A DNA stretch of 64,000 nucleotides from Nitrospira sp. (lineage in GTDB: Bacteria; Nitrospirota; Nitrospiria; Nitrospirales; Nitrospiraceae), in contig SWDS01000007.1 in NCBI GenBank assembly GCA_005116745.1, forward strand, positions 128,587 to 192,586. The letters run 5' to 3'. Below the pieces are notes generated by a model that was given only the letters and a program-made list of their open reading frames with translations, ran no database searches and was not told where the DNA came from. Position 1 is the first letter of the stretch. Every line of letters starts with the position of its first letter. The translations under genes were made by a program, and so were the position numbers. Shown here piece by piece: positions 36,887-46,266 of the stretch.

Positions 36887-37812
36887 TCGATCTTTCTACA
36901 ACGATCGCGGGCATCACCTTTCCCAGCTGTTTCATGAATGCATCGGGAGCGCTCTGCGTCACACGGGACGAACTCGAGGCTCTGGGGAAATCCGGCGCGG
37001 GGGCGATCGTCACGAAGTCGATGACTATTGAGTCGCGCCAAGGCAACCCTACGCCACGGTATTATGGATTTCCCGGAGGATCGATCAACTCGATGGGCCT
37101 TCCCAACCTCGGCTATCGAGCCTATGCTGAGTTGATCCCTCACCTCAAGCGGTTTGGAAAGCCCGTGATCGCCAGCGTGGCCGGACTCGGGGAGGAAGAT
37201 TTTCCGACCATCGCGGAAGCGATCAATGCAGCCAAGCCGGACCTTATTGAGGTCAATCTCTCTTGCCCCAATATTCCAGGGAAGCCCCAAATTGGGTACG
37301 ATCCGGAAACGTCTGAGCGCGTCCTCAAAAAGGTTCGGCCTCTCATCACAGTTCCGATGGGCGTGAAGTTGCCACCGTACTTCGATCCGGCCCACCATGA
37401 GGCCATGGGGAAGGTCCTTGGGCGTTGCGGAGTCGACTTTCTCAATATGATCAATTCGGTGGGCAACGGCTTGGTTGTGGATTCGGAACGCGAAGCCGTC
37501 GTTATTAAACCAAAAGGCGGATTTGGCGGGTTGGGTGGGCGACTGATCAAGCCCGTAGCCTTGGCGAATGTTCGCGCTTTCTATAAGTTGTTTGATGGGA
37601 AGATGCCGATCATCGGAACCGGAGGAATCGTTGAGGGGATGGACGTGTTCGAACATTTCCTGTGCGGTGCGTCGGCAGTCCAAATCGGGACGGTGTTGGT
37701 GGAGGAAGGGTTGGATGTGTTCGGACGACTGGAAGCGGAATTGACCGAGGTTTTGACGAGAAAAGGATACCAGTCGATTGTGGAATGTCAGGGACGGCTT
37801 AAGGAATTATGA
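36883..37812 (+). CDS. pyrD: Dihydroorotate dehydrogenase, class 1A (fumarate-type)
   Basis: A 309-residue TIM-barrel flavoenzyme of pyrimidine synthesis. NLSCPNIPGKPQIGYD holds the catalytic Cys, and VKLPPYFDPAHH, NSVGNGL, GFGGLGG and IIGTGGI follow the class 1A pattern of Lactococcus lactis PyrDA, which uses fumarate. The class 1B partner PyrK is absent nearby, and there is no N-terminal membrane segment as in class 2. The start GTG is coupled to the preceding ABC ATPase. The class call is by pattern from memory and should be tested by phylogeny. Confidence 0.88.
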   Translation: MIDLSTTIAGITFPSCFMNASGALCVTRDELEALGKSGAGAIVTKSMTIESRQGNPTPRYYGFPGGSINSMGLPNLGYRAYAELIPHLKRFGKPVIASVAGLGEEDFPTIAEAINAAKPDLIEVNLSCPNIPGKPQIGYDPETSERVLKKVRPLITVPMGVKLPPYFDPAHHEAMGKVLGRCGVDFLNMINSVGNGLVVDSEREAVVIKPKGGFGGLGGRLIKPVALANVRAFYKLFDGKMPIIGTGGIVEGMDVFEHFLCGASAVQIGTVLVEEGLDVFGRLEAELTEVLTRKGYQSIVECQGRLKEL

Positions 37813-37814
37813 GC

Positions 37815-38093
37815 CTATTTCATGCCGAAGTTGCGAGGGAGCAAGTTTTGTTGCAGCGCCTGACGCAGGAGCTGGGCGACGTTCCGAACATTGAGTCGGC
37901 GCATCAAGTTGAAACGATGGACTTCGACCGTCCGGACGCTGATGTCCAGTGTCCCGCCGATCTCACGATTGGTATGGCCCAGCGCGACCAATCGAAGAAT
38001 CTCGCGTTGACGGGGCGTAATATGCAGAGAAGGTTTGGAACGGTGTCCCACCCGATGGGGCGGGCGTGCGGTGGTGTGTTTGCTTCTAGCCAT
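37815..38093 (-). CDS. Single-domain LuxR-type helix-turn-helix regulator
   Basis: A 92-residue protein consisting of a basic N-terminal tail and a LuxR/NarL DNA-binding domain: TPRQREILRLVALGHTNREI then VRTVEVHRFNLMRRL. There is no receiver or ligand domain, so it acts alone or as a dimer. It is convergent with pyrD (2-base gap) and divergent from the FtsX permease at 38238, whose promoter region it could control. Confidence 0.85.
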   Translation of the reverse strand: MARSKHTTARPPHRVGHRSKPSLHITPRQREILRLVALGHTNREIGGTLDISVRTVEVHRFNLMRRLNVRNVAQLLRQALQQNLLPRNFGMK

Positions 38094-38237
38094 CTGTCCT
38101 CCTCTGGAAAAAGTCTGAGGTCAGTCTAGCAAACGACCGGATACGTGTAAACGAAATGACTGATTTGTGCCGAGCGCGCGGATGTCTAGATCGGAACTGA
38201 TGAGACGTTTCCCAGCAGAAAGCTTATCTCACGTTCA

Positions 38238-40853
38238 ATGCCTGCCTTTGTAAGGGTCTTACTCCTTCTTCTTACCGCGCATGTCCGGCAATGGCCGTTA
38301 CGCACGCTGCTGACGATCGTCGGAGTGGCGCTCGGCGTGTCGGCTTCCGTCGCCGTGCGGACTGCCAACGTTGACGTGTTGAGGTCCTTTGAAGAGGCGG
38401 TCCTGACGGTGGCTGGTCCCACGACTTTGGAAGTGTCAGGAGGGGAGACCGGGCTTGATGAACAGGTCATTAGACAGGTCAGAACCATCGCCGGCGTAAG
38501 ATCTGCATCGCCGGTGATTCTACAGACGGCCGTTCGCATAAGAGGAGAGCACGTCGACCACGCGGTGCAAGTGGTGGGGCTGGATCTTCTGGTCGAATTC
38601 AATACACGCGGGTTCCGCATGAACCAGCCGTCAACGGAACGTCAGTTGATGGGGATGATCGAGCCACAGGCGGTGTTCTTGGGAGCCAATTTGGCCACAG
38701 AGTGGAACCTGTCGGTCGATGAGGAGGTTGATCTTCTCCTTGGATCCAGGCGTCTCACCTGCCGGGTTGCAGGGATTCTTCAAAATGGGCAGGACCGACC
38801 TTCCTCATGGGAACGCATGGCTGTGATGGATATCGCTGCGGCACAAATTACGTTCGGGATGGTTGGGAAGTTAGATCGAATCGATATCGTGACCGACCAA
38901 CAAAAGACCGTCGATGAGGTCGCACAGGATCTACGGGCTGTTCTACCTCCCTATTTGACGGTGGAACGGCCGGCCAACAGGACGAGGCAGGTTGAGCAAA
39001 TGGTGCGCGCCTTCCGTCTCAATCTGACGGTGTTGAGCTGGGTTGGCCTGTTAGTTGGGATGTTTCTGATCTACAACACGATGGCATTCGCCGTCGCCCA
39101 GAGGAGACGAGAAATCGGAATCTATCGAGCCATTGGGATGACTCAGTCTCGGGTGGCAGTATTGTTTTTGATGGAAGCCGGGTTCTTTGGATTGTTGGGA
39201 GGAATCGCCGGAAGTACAACCGGAATGGTGCTCGCGCAAGAGCTGGTGGCTTTGCTCAGTCAAACGATTTCGGATCTCTATGCTCCAGTCGGGGTCGGCG
39301 AAGGAGGGCTATTCCAGAGCGGCCAATTCTGGAGCATGATGCTCGAAGGCATTATGATTGGGTGCGTCATGTCCATGATTGGTGCCGTTGGTCCAAGCCT
39401 TGATGCCAGCCGCACCACGACGGTACGAGCGTTGGCTCCTGGTGATTATGAAGCGAGCCAGCAGCTACGAGTGGGGATGCTCGCCATCATGGGACTGAGT
39501 GTGCTCGCCGTTGCGGGGCTCTTGAGTCTGCCAGGCCCCATCAATGGGGTTCCTATTATGGGGTACGCGGCAACGCTCTGTCTGCTGGCCGGTCTTGCTT
39601 GTCTGGCCCCGATCTGTGTCACTGGATGGCGGCGTCCGCGACAGTATGTGGGACGTACAGGGGGAGCAGGGGGAGTCATGAGGGGGATTGCCGTGGAGCA
39701 TGCCTCGCGCAGTCCAGGCCGAAACGGAGTGACCGTCTCTGCCTTAATGGTGGGATTAGCCATCATGATCGGCGTGCTGGTCATGGTGCGAAGTTTTCGA
39801 CATACGGTCGAACTCTGGGTCACCGATACGGTCTTGGCCGATCTGGTCGTGGCACCCTCACTGTGGCTGCGGGGCACGGAGATCGGAGGCGCCGGTCGGA
39901 GTCTCCCACCGACCTGGTTGACCGTCTTGTCTTCCATCCCTGAAGTAGCCGCAGTCGATAGTTATCGCGATGTTCGAGTGGAGGTGAACGGCCAACGGGT
40001 GGCTATCGTCTCACGAGATCTGCGATTACATGCCCAATGGAGCCGGTATCTTGTCCGCCAGGGTGATTCTTCAGAACAGCTCGTACGGGCAGCCGATACC
40101 CGTGGTCTCCTCGTCTCTGAGGTATTGGCTAATCGGCTTGGGGTGGAAGAGGGATCAACGCTTGAAATTCTGACGCCGAGCGGCCCCGCGCGATTCCCGA
40201 TCGTGGCCGTGTTTTATGACTATTCGACGGATGGGGGGAAGCTGCTCATGGATCGGGCACTGTACCAGTCGCTCTGGCATGATGATTTGGTCACGGTATT
40301 TCCCGTGTACATGAGCGCTGGGTCAAGTATTGATCGCGTGAGAGAACGGATCCTAGAAAAACTGAGCGGCGCAGCCGGCGGAGGGCTTCCGCCGCTTGTG
40401 ATCAGCAACATCGAGTTACGGAAAGAAATTCTCGACATTTTTGATCGCACATTTCTGCTGACCTATGTTTTGGAGGCCATCGCGATCGTGATTGCCATGC
40501 TGGGGATTGTCAATACACTGGTCACGTCTGTCCTTGAACGTCGCCGGGAATTTGCGACGCTACGGGCCATCGGCGGCAGCCCGGAACAAATTCAACAGCT
40601 CGTGTTATGGGAGGCGGCCTACCTCGGCGTAGTGGGGATTGCCTTGGGCCTTGTTGGTGGCGGGCTACTCTCGCTGTTACTGATTAAGGTCATCAATAAG
40701 CAATCATTCGGTTGGACGATTCAGATGATTGTTCCGATCGGCGCACTGGCCCAGGCCGTGGCTCTCGCGGCGGTTGCTACCTTGGTGGCGGGCTACTTCC
40801 CGGCCCGGTGGGCGGCACGACAACCGGTGGTGGAAGGCTTGCGGGAGGAATAG
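38238..40853 (+). CDS. Large FtsX-type ABC transporter permease
   Basis: An 871-residue permease with two FtsX units. Helices are predicted near residues 20-45, 265-300, 320-345, 370-395, 415-470, 500-525 and at the C-terminus (IAIVIAMLGIVNTLVTSVLERR, then VALAAVATLVAGYFPARWAAR). Each unit has the RRREIGIYRAIGMT or RRREFATLRAIGGS signature. Such permeases of about 850 residues work with a LolD-like ATPase in lipoprotein or toxin export; the ATPase at 36188 is the best candidate. The start ATG has no good Shine-Dalgarno. Confidence 0.9.
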   Translation: MPAFVRVLLLLLTAHVRQWPLRTLLTIVGVALGVSASVAVRTANVDVLRSFEEAVLTVAGPTTLEVSGGETGLDEQVIRQVRTIAGVRSASPVILQTAVRIRGEHVDHAVQVVGLDLLVEFNTRGFRMNQPSTERQLMGMIEPQAVFLGANLATEWNLSVDEEVDLLLGSRRLTCRVAGILQNGQDRPSSWERMAVMDIAAAQITFGMVGKLDRIDIVTDQQKTVDEVAQDLRAVLPPYLTVERPANRTRQVEQMVRAFRLNLTVLSWVGLLVGMFLIYNTMAFAVAQRRREIGIYRAIGMTQSRVAVLFLMEAGFFGLLGGIAGSTTGMVLAQELVALLSQTISDLYAPVGVGEGGLFQSGQFWSMMLEGIMIGCVMSMIGAVGPSLDASRTTTVRALAPGDYEASQQLRVGMLAIMGLSVLAVAGLLSLPGPINGVPIMGYAATLCLLAGLACLAPICVTGWRRPRQYVGRTGGAGGVMRGIAVEHASRSPGRNGVTVSALMVGLAIMIGVLVMVRSFRHTVELWVTDTVLADLVVAPSLWLRGTEIGGAGRSLPPTWLTVLSSIPEVAAVDSYRDVRVEVNGQRVAIVSRDLRLHAQWSRYLVRQGDSSEQLVRAADTRGLLVSEVLANRLGVEEGSTLEILTPSGPARFPIVAVFYDYSTDGGKLLMDRALYQSLWHDDLVTVFPVYMSAGSSIDRVRERILEKLSGAAGGGLPPLVISNIELRKEILDIFDRTFLLTYVLEAIAIVIAMLGIVNTLVTSVLERRREFATLRAIGGSPEQIQQLVLWEAAYLGVVGIALGLVGGGLLSLLLIKVINKQSFGWTIQMIVPIGALAQAVALAAVATLVAGYFPARWAARQPVVEGLREE

Positions 40854-40891
40854 GGGCTACGACCATGTTGAACGTGATCAGCAGGGACTGC

Positions 40892-41257
40892 TTACGTGTT
40901 AGAGCCCCGTCCGTACTTATCTAAGAGGGTTTGAAGGTCTTCAGGAATGGGCATGGGCTGAAACGGAGAGACCCGCGCCCCGCCAGTATTGCCTATCGGC
41001 ACCCACATTCGTGAGAACAGCAGAGCTCCCAGGATCCGAAACAGTTGACCGGAAATTTCTACGCAATCTCGACGTCTCCAACCAACCTTCAGCATCCACC
41101 AGTGTGTCCGCGCATGGGCAACCGAAAATGATTGTCCTAAGATGTGTGCCCGCTCGAGATGGGAAAATGCCTGGTCCAGTGCATCCGCATGATATCGCTC
41201 CACTGCCGCCTTCATCTCGGCACAATAGGCTTGTTGCAAGACCGGATGCATGTTCAT
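40892..41257 (-). CDS. DUF3703 domain protein
   Basis: A 121-residue protein. The first ~100 residues (AYCAEMKAAVERYHADALDQ, HLERAHILGQ, HARTHWWMLKVGWRRRDCVE) match DUF3703, a family of unknown function often near metal-resistance genes. It lies just left of the island boundary and so was originally downstream of the tRNA gene. Confidence 0.75.
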   Translation of the reverse strand: MNMHPVLQQAYCAEMKAAVERYHADALDQAFSHLERAHILGQSFSVAHARTHWWMLKVGWRRRDCVEISGQLFRILGALLFSRMWVPIGNTGGARVSPFQPMPIPEDLQTLLDKYGRGSNT

Positions 41258-41904
41258 CTTTCAGGGGCCGTCACTGCGCACTGTACGCGACGACATGGTT
41301 TCAAAACCAGGATGTCGGCGGAATGAAATGATCAGAAACGAATGGTTTTCGTCTGAGCTTAACTTGAAAGATGGCAGTATAGTCCGAGAGAGAAGCTAGA
41401 TCGAGATACTCAAGGGATGCGTGTCCACCCCAGTGGACGGCGGAAAGGCCATAAAATATCCCTGGCACCAGCAGACTTTGTTTGGTGGCGGTGGGCCGGA
41501 TTGAACGGCCGACCCGCGGCTTATGAGTTAAAGTAGTAGGTCAAGCAACGTGAGATTTACAGCATAATTAGAGGGGATACGTGGACAGGAAGTGACACAG
41601 ATAGCCCATATGTTCGTACCTTTCGTACCCAGGACCTACCCGCTATGTAAATCGTTTCGGCTCCCTGAACCAACCGGGGGGTATCCTTGCGCCAAGGTAC
41701 GTGGGGGCGGCTACGGTTACTAAGGTACCGCGTGCTCCGGCTTCGCCTAGAAGCCAACGGTCTCTCCTTCTCCGGTAGGGGGGTAGGCTTGTTTCGAGTA
41801 GTGTGCGAGGGTTCGTCTGGAGATTTTTGAGAATTAAGAAAAAGCCACCTTGACATGGCGGGGGGGGATTTGAAGCCCCTTTATCGAAAGCCCAAATAGC
41901 ATTG
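41258..41904. other. Non-coding region holding the left attachment copy
   Basis: No convincing gene is present. It includes a GTCCAC-CCCA-GTGGAC hairpin near 41426, the 47-bp attL repeat at 41482-41528, and a short tRNA-3'-end-like string (GGGGGGGATTTGAAGCCCC) near 41861-41879. A 99-codon open frame at 41557-41856 has no product resemblance. Confidence 0.5.
41482..41528 (-). repeat. attL: duplicated 3' part of the CAT tRNA gene
   Basis: These 47 bases are identical to 51353-51399, the 3' half of the intact tRNA gene from the anticodon loop through the CCA end. The rest of a tRNA is missing: after the shared GAGT the two sequences diverge. This is the usual trace of tyrosine-recombinase integration into a tRNA. 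Confidence 0.9.
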
Positions 41905-43455
41905 TCAATAGGGAATGACGGACTTCTTATATTGCTCGGCGGTCCGATTCACGCAAAAGCAGAACAGCGCGCCCTCCAGTTTCATCCAGAGGAGTGGGAA
42001 TTTGTACGGGCGTCTGAGCAGTTTCGATACTGCCCGCTCACCATAATGGAGCAGCGCAAAGCGTCTTGCCGTTTTCACTTGCATGGTGGTATTCCACCAG
42101 CGCACAAGCGGCCACAATCTGACCTCCAGGCTGCTTAGGAGATGCTGCTGGACCAGCGAGGCAAAGAAGGACCGGCGCAAGCCCTCACCGTAGGGCACGG
42201 CGGGATGGCAAAAGAGGACCACGGACCCTAGTTTCGACTGACCAAAGAGCTGTCTCGGCACGCCCGCCTCTTCCGCGATGCGTCGAGGGATCGGGCGATC
42301 ATATTTTGTCCACATGCGCCAGGGGTTCATCTCGGGTGATTCGGTCATCGCCAGAATATCCGCTTTCCGTCGTGCGCCGATATAGGGCAGTGGGAGATGG
42401 ATCAATCCTACGACCAGCCGCCATTCAGACAGGCCATGTCCTCCAAGATCCCACCGCCGAATGTCCGTATCGACGTGGGCGCGGTCTCCTGAAGTCGATC
42501 GTGGATACCAAATCTCTCCGAGTGTCCCGGTCAGCAAGAGACTCACCGTCGAAACATGCGGTTTGACGCCCAACAAATTGGCGTCCTGCGAGAGATGCAG
42601 GGCCGTGTAGAAGAGCGATTCATCGTCAAAGTTTCGGGTGTAGACATCGCGAGCAAGCTGCGTATAGCGCAGCCCCAGCACGTCACAAATGGCGCTCCCA
42701 TCATCATCCTGGAGTGGGCCAGTCTGTTGGTGGGCCAGATGCGCGGTACTCTTGGCCTGTGTCACGGTAAACACACGGTCAATCCCATAGGGTGCGGCGA
42801 GGGCATTGACGGCGGTGGAGTCATAGCCCTTTGACTGGGTGGAGAGGATCGGCAAGGGCCACGTCCGCGCCCCATCGCGGGCATTGGCGACGATGCTGGC
42901 GTACCGCTCGCGGAGATACTGTCTATAGTCCTCAAAGTGATGAAAGCGCGGCGGCATCCGCTTCTCGGTTTCCAGGATCTTGTCACTGGAGACCTCAAGA
43001 TTGCGATACATCAGCCGGCGCACGCTGCCCTTCACGGTCTGCATCTCCCGTTGGTAATCGTTCAGACCGTTCATAATGGAATCGCAGGCCCTCGCGTAGG
43101 TCCGGCACTGTAGGGGATCGAGGCGATCATTAATCGTTGTCAGCAAGAGTGGGAGAGAATTGGAGACGGTCACGCGCTCCGCTTCAGTCCTATAATAGAG
43201 GTAGTCGGTCGTGGAGGCGCTACTGACGAAGCGCACGGACTCACCGGTCATCCTGCCACCGGTCCCAAACACACAGTCCGTCTCTCCGAAGTCGCCCTTC
43301 TCGAAAGGTCCATCCCACACGCCTTCGATCCAGAGGGAGTCACGGACTTCGACCTTCGCGCCGTGACGGAGCGTCACGATGCCGTTTACCTTGTCAACAA
43401 CAGCGACCCAGGCCAGTTGCGGGAGTGAGGGATGGCAATGTGTGGTGAGGCGCAT
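41905..43455 (-). CDS. Asparagine-synthase-like PP-loop protein without glutaminase cysteine
   Basis: A 516-residue protein. Residues about 200-225 hold a PP-loop of the asparagine synthase type, STQSKGYDSTAVNALA, where Lys replaces the second Gly of SGGxDS. The N-terminal half looks like a degenerate Ntn-glutaminase fold (SNSLPLLLTTINDRLDP) but begins MRLTTHC, not with the catalytic Cys2. So ammonia-dependent or non-amidating adenylation chemistry is likely; related proteins occur in surface-polysaccharide and peptide-modification clusters. The product is unknown. It is the left-most cargo gene of the island, on the minus strand with no neighbour close by. Confidence 0.65.
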   Translation of the reverse strand: MRLTTHCHPSLPQLAWVAVVDKVNGIVTLRHGAKVEVRDSLWIEGVWDGPFEKGDFGETDCVFGTGGRMTGESVRFVSSASTTDYLYYRTEAERVTVSNSLPLLLTTINDRLDPLQCRTYARACDSIMNGLNDYQREMQTVKGSVRRLMYRNLEVSSDKILETEKRMPPRFHHFEDYRQYLRERYASIVANARDGARTWPLPILSTQSKGYDSTAVNALAAPYGIDRVFTVTQAKSTAHLAHQQTGPLQDDDGSAICDVLGLRYTQLARDVYTRNFDDESLFYTALHLSQDANLLGVKPHVSTVSLLLTGTLGEIWYPRSTSGDRAHVDTDIRRWDLGGHGLSEWRLVVGLIHLPLPYIGARRKADILAMTESPEMNPWRMWTKYDRPIPRRIAEEAGVPRQLFGQSKLGSVVLFCHPAVPYGEGLRRSFFASLVQQHLLSSLEVRLWPLVRWWNTTMQVKTARRFALLHYGERAVSKLLRRPYKFPLLWMKLEGALFCFCVNRTAEQYKKSVIPY

Positions 43456-43979
43456 GGCGACTGACCCGTCCCGAGAATGTAAACCGATGGTTCATCTATT
43501 GGTCAGGTTTGGTACCTTAACGTGGACCTATGAAGGTTGGCAAGTACCACCTAAAGAAAGGGCGATGGATGATGATTGAGTGTGTATGGAGAGAGATATC
43601 CCTCTGTCGATCCAGCGTGTTTTGCTCTCAACACTGGGATGGAGTGCGATTGAGTTGGACCTGGAATCGGGAGCAAAACCGGGAGTAGAAAAACTCGAAC
43701 CCTGGGCTCACACGGAATAAGACTAATCTCCGACTCCCCTTCCATCATCTGGTCCTTCACGTCCATTTAAGCCCTGAGAGGGGTTTGTGGACAGAGGTGA
43801 CAGACAATGGTCGCTCTCGCAACCCCACACGCTGCTGAGAACCAATCCTACGCCAGGAAATACCAACATTTTATCCACTCAATTCTTGCGCCTAGTTGGT
43901 GACCCTCCTAGAATAAACCTCCCTGCGAGGCCCCTATGCCCTTCTCGATTCGTTTCTGGTGGTCGAGAGAGCAGGGAGC
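43456..43979. other. Non-coding stretch inside the island
   Basis: No open frame with plausible codon content or ribosome binding site. A 71-codon minus frame at 43551-43766 shows no family resemblance. It separates the PP-loop gene (starting 43455) from the chimeric pseudogene and is probably decayed DNA. Confidence 0.45.
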
Positions 43980-44681
43980 CTACGCCCCCTCATGATTCTG
44001 GCCACCGCGCACACACCAGACGTGGGCGACGTTGACCTTATTGCTGTTGGCCACGGAGCCAGTTAATAAATGCCCCAACCACGCAACTGTAGGATCTTCC
44101 GCATTTGTCGTCGCCGACCAATAGTCGGCAGACCCGACAGTCAGAAACGGCTGGCCCGACTGGAGGGTCGGGCCTGGGGGAGGTACGGAGGGGTGCGCCA
44201 GGCTCGCCAGTTCGTGCACCGAGGGCAGCCGCCAGCCTTTGCGGTTGCCGGTCGTGCGGGCTGTGCATTCGCCCCGCACCTGAAACAGAACGAGCAGCAG
44301 GGCAATGACGTCAAACACCGCCATGCTCAGAGCAAAGTAGTCCGGGTAGTGCTCCACACCACCCACCAGGTAGGGAAACAGGAACACCGGTAGAGCGCCC
44401 AGCGGATATTCTGGCTGAAAGTCCACGTAAGGAGCGCCTCCAGCTCCCTAGAGCTGGGCGGAGGTTCGGTATATGCCTACGTCGAAGCCAGAACCCCATC
44501 CGGCGTAGTAGACCTGGAGCAACCGCACGATCGCCCAGAAAATCAGGCTCGCAGCCACCAAGAGCGGCGCTTGTGATGTGGCGGATCGAAGCCGTGGACA
44601 TGCCAGAACTGATCGCTCAGAAAGGTGGCGATAATTTGCCGACACCGGCGTTGTGGTCAAAGCATTTTTTCGTGACACCAT
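43980..44681 (-). pseudogene. Chimeric pseudogene: GT87/DUF2029-like membrane protein fused to DUF1566 fragment
   Basis: One minus-strand frame contains the start of a DUF2029/GT87-type membrane glycosyltransferase (LLVAASLIFWAIVRLLQV, then GWGSGFDVGIYRTSAQL), an in-frame TAG at 44448-44450, and its continuation (VDFQPEYPLGALPVFLFPYL). Near 44268-44285 it switches in frame to a DUF1566 C-terminus (GNRKGWRLPSVHELASLAHP, YWSATTNAEDPTVAW, VWCVRGG). The TAG would be TGG (Trp) in an intact gene. The combination of nonsense codon and deletion fusion marks it as dead. Start coordinate is approximate. Confidence 0.65.
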
Positions 44682-44805
44682 TGACGTTGATTGTTTCGCG
44701 TCAGGCCATATGGTTTGCGTCTTATCACAGGCGTCTGCTACCCTCGGCTCCGCTGCGTATCTCTGGTTGGATCTCTGTCTCAGCCTCAAGAAAAACGGTA
44801 CGGAT

Positions 44806-46266
44806 ATGACGAAGGTGGACGCTAGACTGCGTATGATGGACTGGGTCGTACCGCTTGGATTCGGGACGATTCTGTTCTTTGCGGTGCCTTTGCAAACGGC
44901 TCTGGAATTGAGTTGGGATGAGGGATACGAGCTGATGAAGGCACTACTTGTGAGCCGCGGCTATGCTCTCTACCTCACCGTATGGAGCGATCAACCTCCG
45001 GTCTTCACTGAGCTCCTGGCCCTGCTTTTCCGCGTTTTTGGAGCATCCGCTTTCGTCGGTCGGCTGCTGACCCTCTGTTTTGCCATGACCCTCGTGTGGA
45101 TGTTATGGAAGCTCGTCAGCAACAGCTTCGGATTAGCAGCCGGTCTGATCGCGACAGCATTGCTGGTGTCGTCCTCATCATTTCTTGAACAGAGCGTCGC
45201 GCCCATGACCGAGCTGCCGGCAACGACGCTGGCTCTCGCGTCATTACTATCAGCCTCACGCTACAACTCCACGCGCAGAATGCGGTGGCTTGCGCTTTCG
45301 GGCGTGCTATTCGGTTGCGCATTGCAAGTGAAACTTACCAGTGCGATCTTTCTGCCGGCGATGGGTGTGGCATACCTGGACAGGAATGGCCGGAATCTTC
45401 GCACCGACCTTCTCCGCGACGTTGCGGTTTGGTTCGGAGCGGTCCTCGTGACGTGGGGCCTCATCGTCCTGAGGTTCTACGGAACGGATACCGTGTGGGA
45501 GTTCTGGGCGTCTCACTTCTCCGGATCGACGAACGCCGCTGTGCCCGACAAGCACACATTCAAGCCCGCTGCATTTTTCTTGCGTGCACCATCGCTATCG
45601 GCTGCGACCGCATTGGGCATTGCGTTGCTCGCCTCGAAACGCCGACGGGACGTGTTGTGTCCGGCCACGTTGTTTGCCACCGTGCTGGCGATCCATTGGG
45701 CACACCGGCCTTACTGGTATTACTACAACCTGCATTTCGCCATCCCGATGGCCTGGTTGGGAGCGTCAGGTATTGTCGGCTGGTTCGGGTTGCTCCGAGA
45801 TCGAGCCGCGGCTTGGGGGGAGCGCAGGTCTCTGAACCGATTGGCTTGGCTCGTCTACGTGCTTGTGATCTCCCTGACGCTGGCATACACTCCTCGGCAC
45901 ATATGGAGCCACATGCGGGGGTTACAGACTGCTCCTCTCGCGAGTGAGAATGAACTGGTTGTCGCGTTGCGAAAGCGGGCCTCGAGCACAAGCTGGGTAT
46001 TCGCCGATCGACCGCTCTATCCATTCTGGGCAGGGCTGCTGGTGCCACCCGAAATGTCAGGGATTCCGTACAAGCGTATCTGGTCGGGCAGTGTTACGGA
46101 GTCAACAGTGTACCAATGCATCGCACAATACAGGCCTGAGGAGATCCTGTTTATCTACACCCTCTCTGGCTGGGAAACCAGAGAGGCGTTGGCGGCGTAT
46201 ATTCGGGATCATTATGAGCACGATCCTGCTGGGGGCGGCACAAAGCTGTTTCATCGAACGCACTGA
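44806..46266 (+). CDS. GT39/ArnT-like integral membrane glycosyltransferase
   Basis: A 486-residue protein with about ten hydrophobic helices. The first periplasmic loop has LSWDEGYELMKALLVSRGYA and then WSDQPPVFTELLALLFRVFG, the acidic motif and PP segment of PMT/ArnT-type enzymes that use polyprenyl-phosphate sugars. It would glycosylate lipid, glycan or protein on the periplasmic side. ATG 44806 is taken; the open frame extends to 44653 without family support. It could use the lipid-linked sugar made by the GT2-GtrA fusion at 48472 in the same island. Confidence 0.78.
   Translation: MTKVDARLRMMDWVVPLGFGTILFFAVPLQTALELSWDEGYELMKALLVSRGYALYLTVWSDQPPVFTELLALLFRVFGASAFVGRLLTLCFAMTLVWMLWKLVSNSFGLAAGLIATALLVSSSSFLEQSVAPMTELPATTLALASLLSASRYNSTRRMRWLALSGVLFGCALQVKLTSAIFLPAMGVAYLDRNGRNLRTDLLRDVAVWFGAVLVTWGLIVLRFYGTDTVWEFWASHFSGSTNAAVPDKHTFKPAAFFLRAPSLSAATALGIALLASKRRRDVLCPATLFATVLAIHWAHRPYWYYYNLHFAIPMAWLGASGIVGWFGLLRDRAAAWGERRSLNRLAWLVYVLVISLTLAYTPRHIWSHMRGLQTAPLASENELVVALRKRASSTSWVFADRPLYPFWAGLLVPPEMSGIPYKRIWSGSVTESTVYQCIAQYRPEEILFIYTLSGWETREALAAYIRDHYEHDPAGGGTKLFHRTH

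Noticed and set aside
41557-41856. 99-codon minus frame next to attL
   Set aside because: No start signal, no family resemblance, and low-complexity composition.
43551-43766. 71-codon minus frame between PP-loop gene and pseudogene
   Set aside because: No ribosome site and no recognisable sequence.
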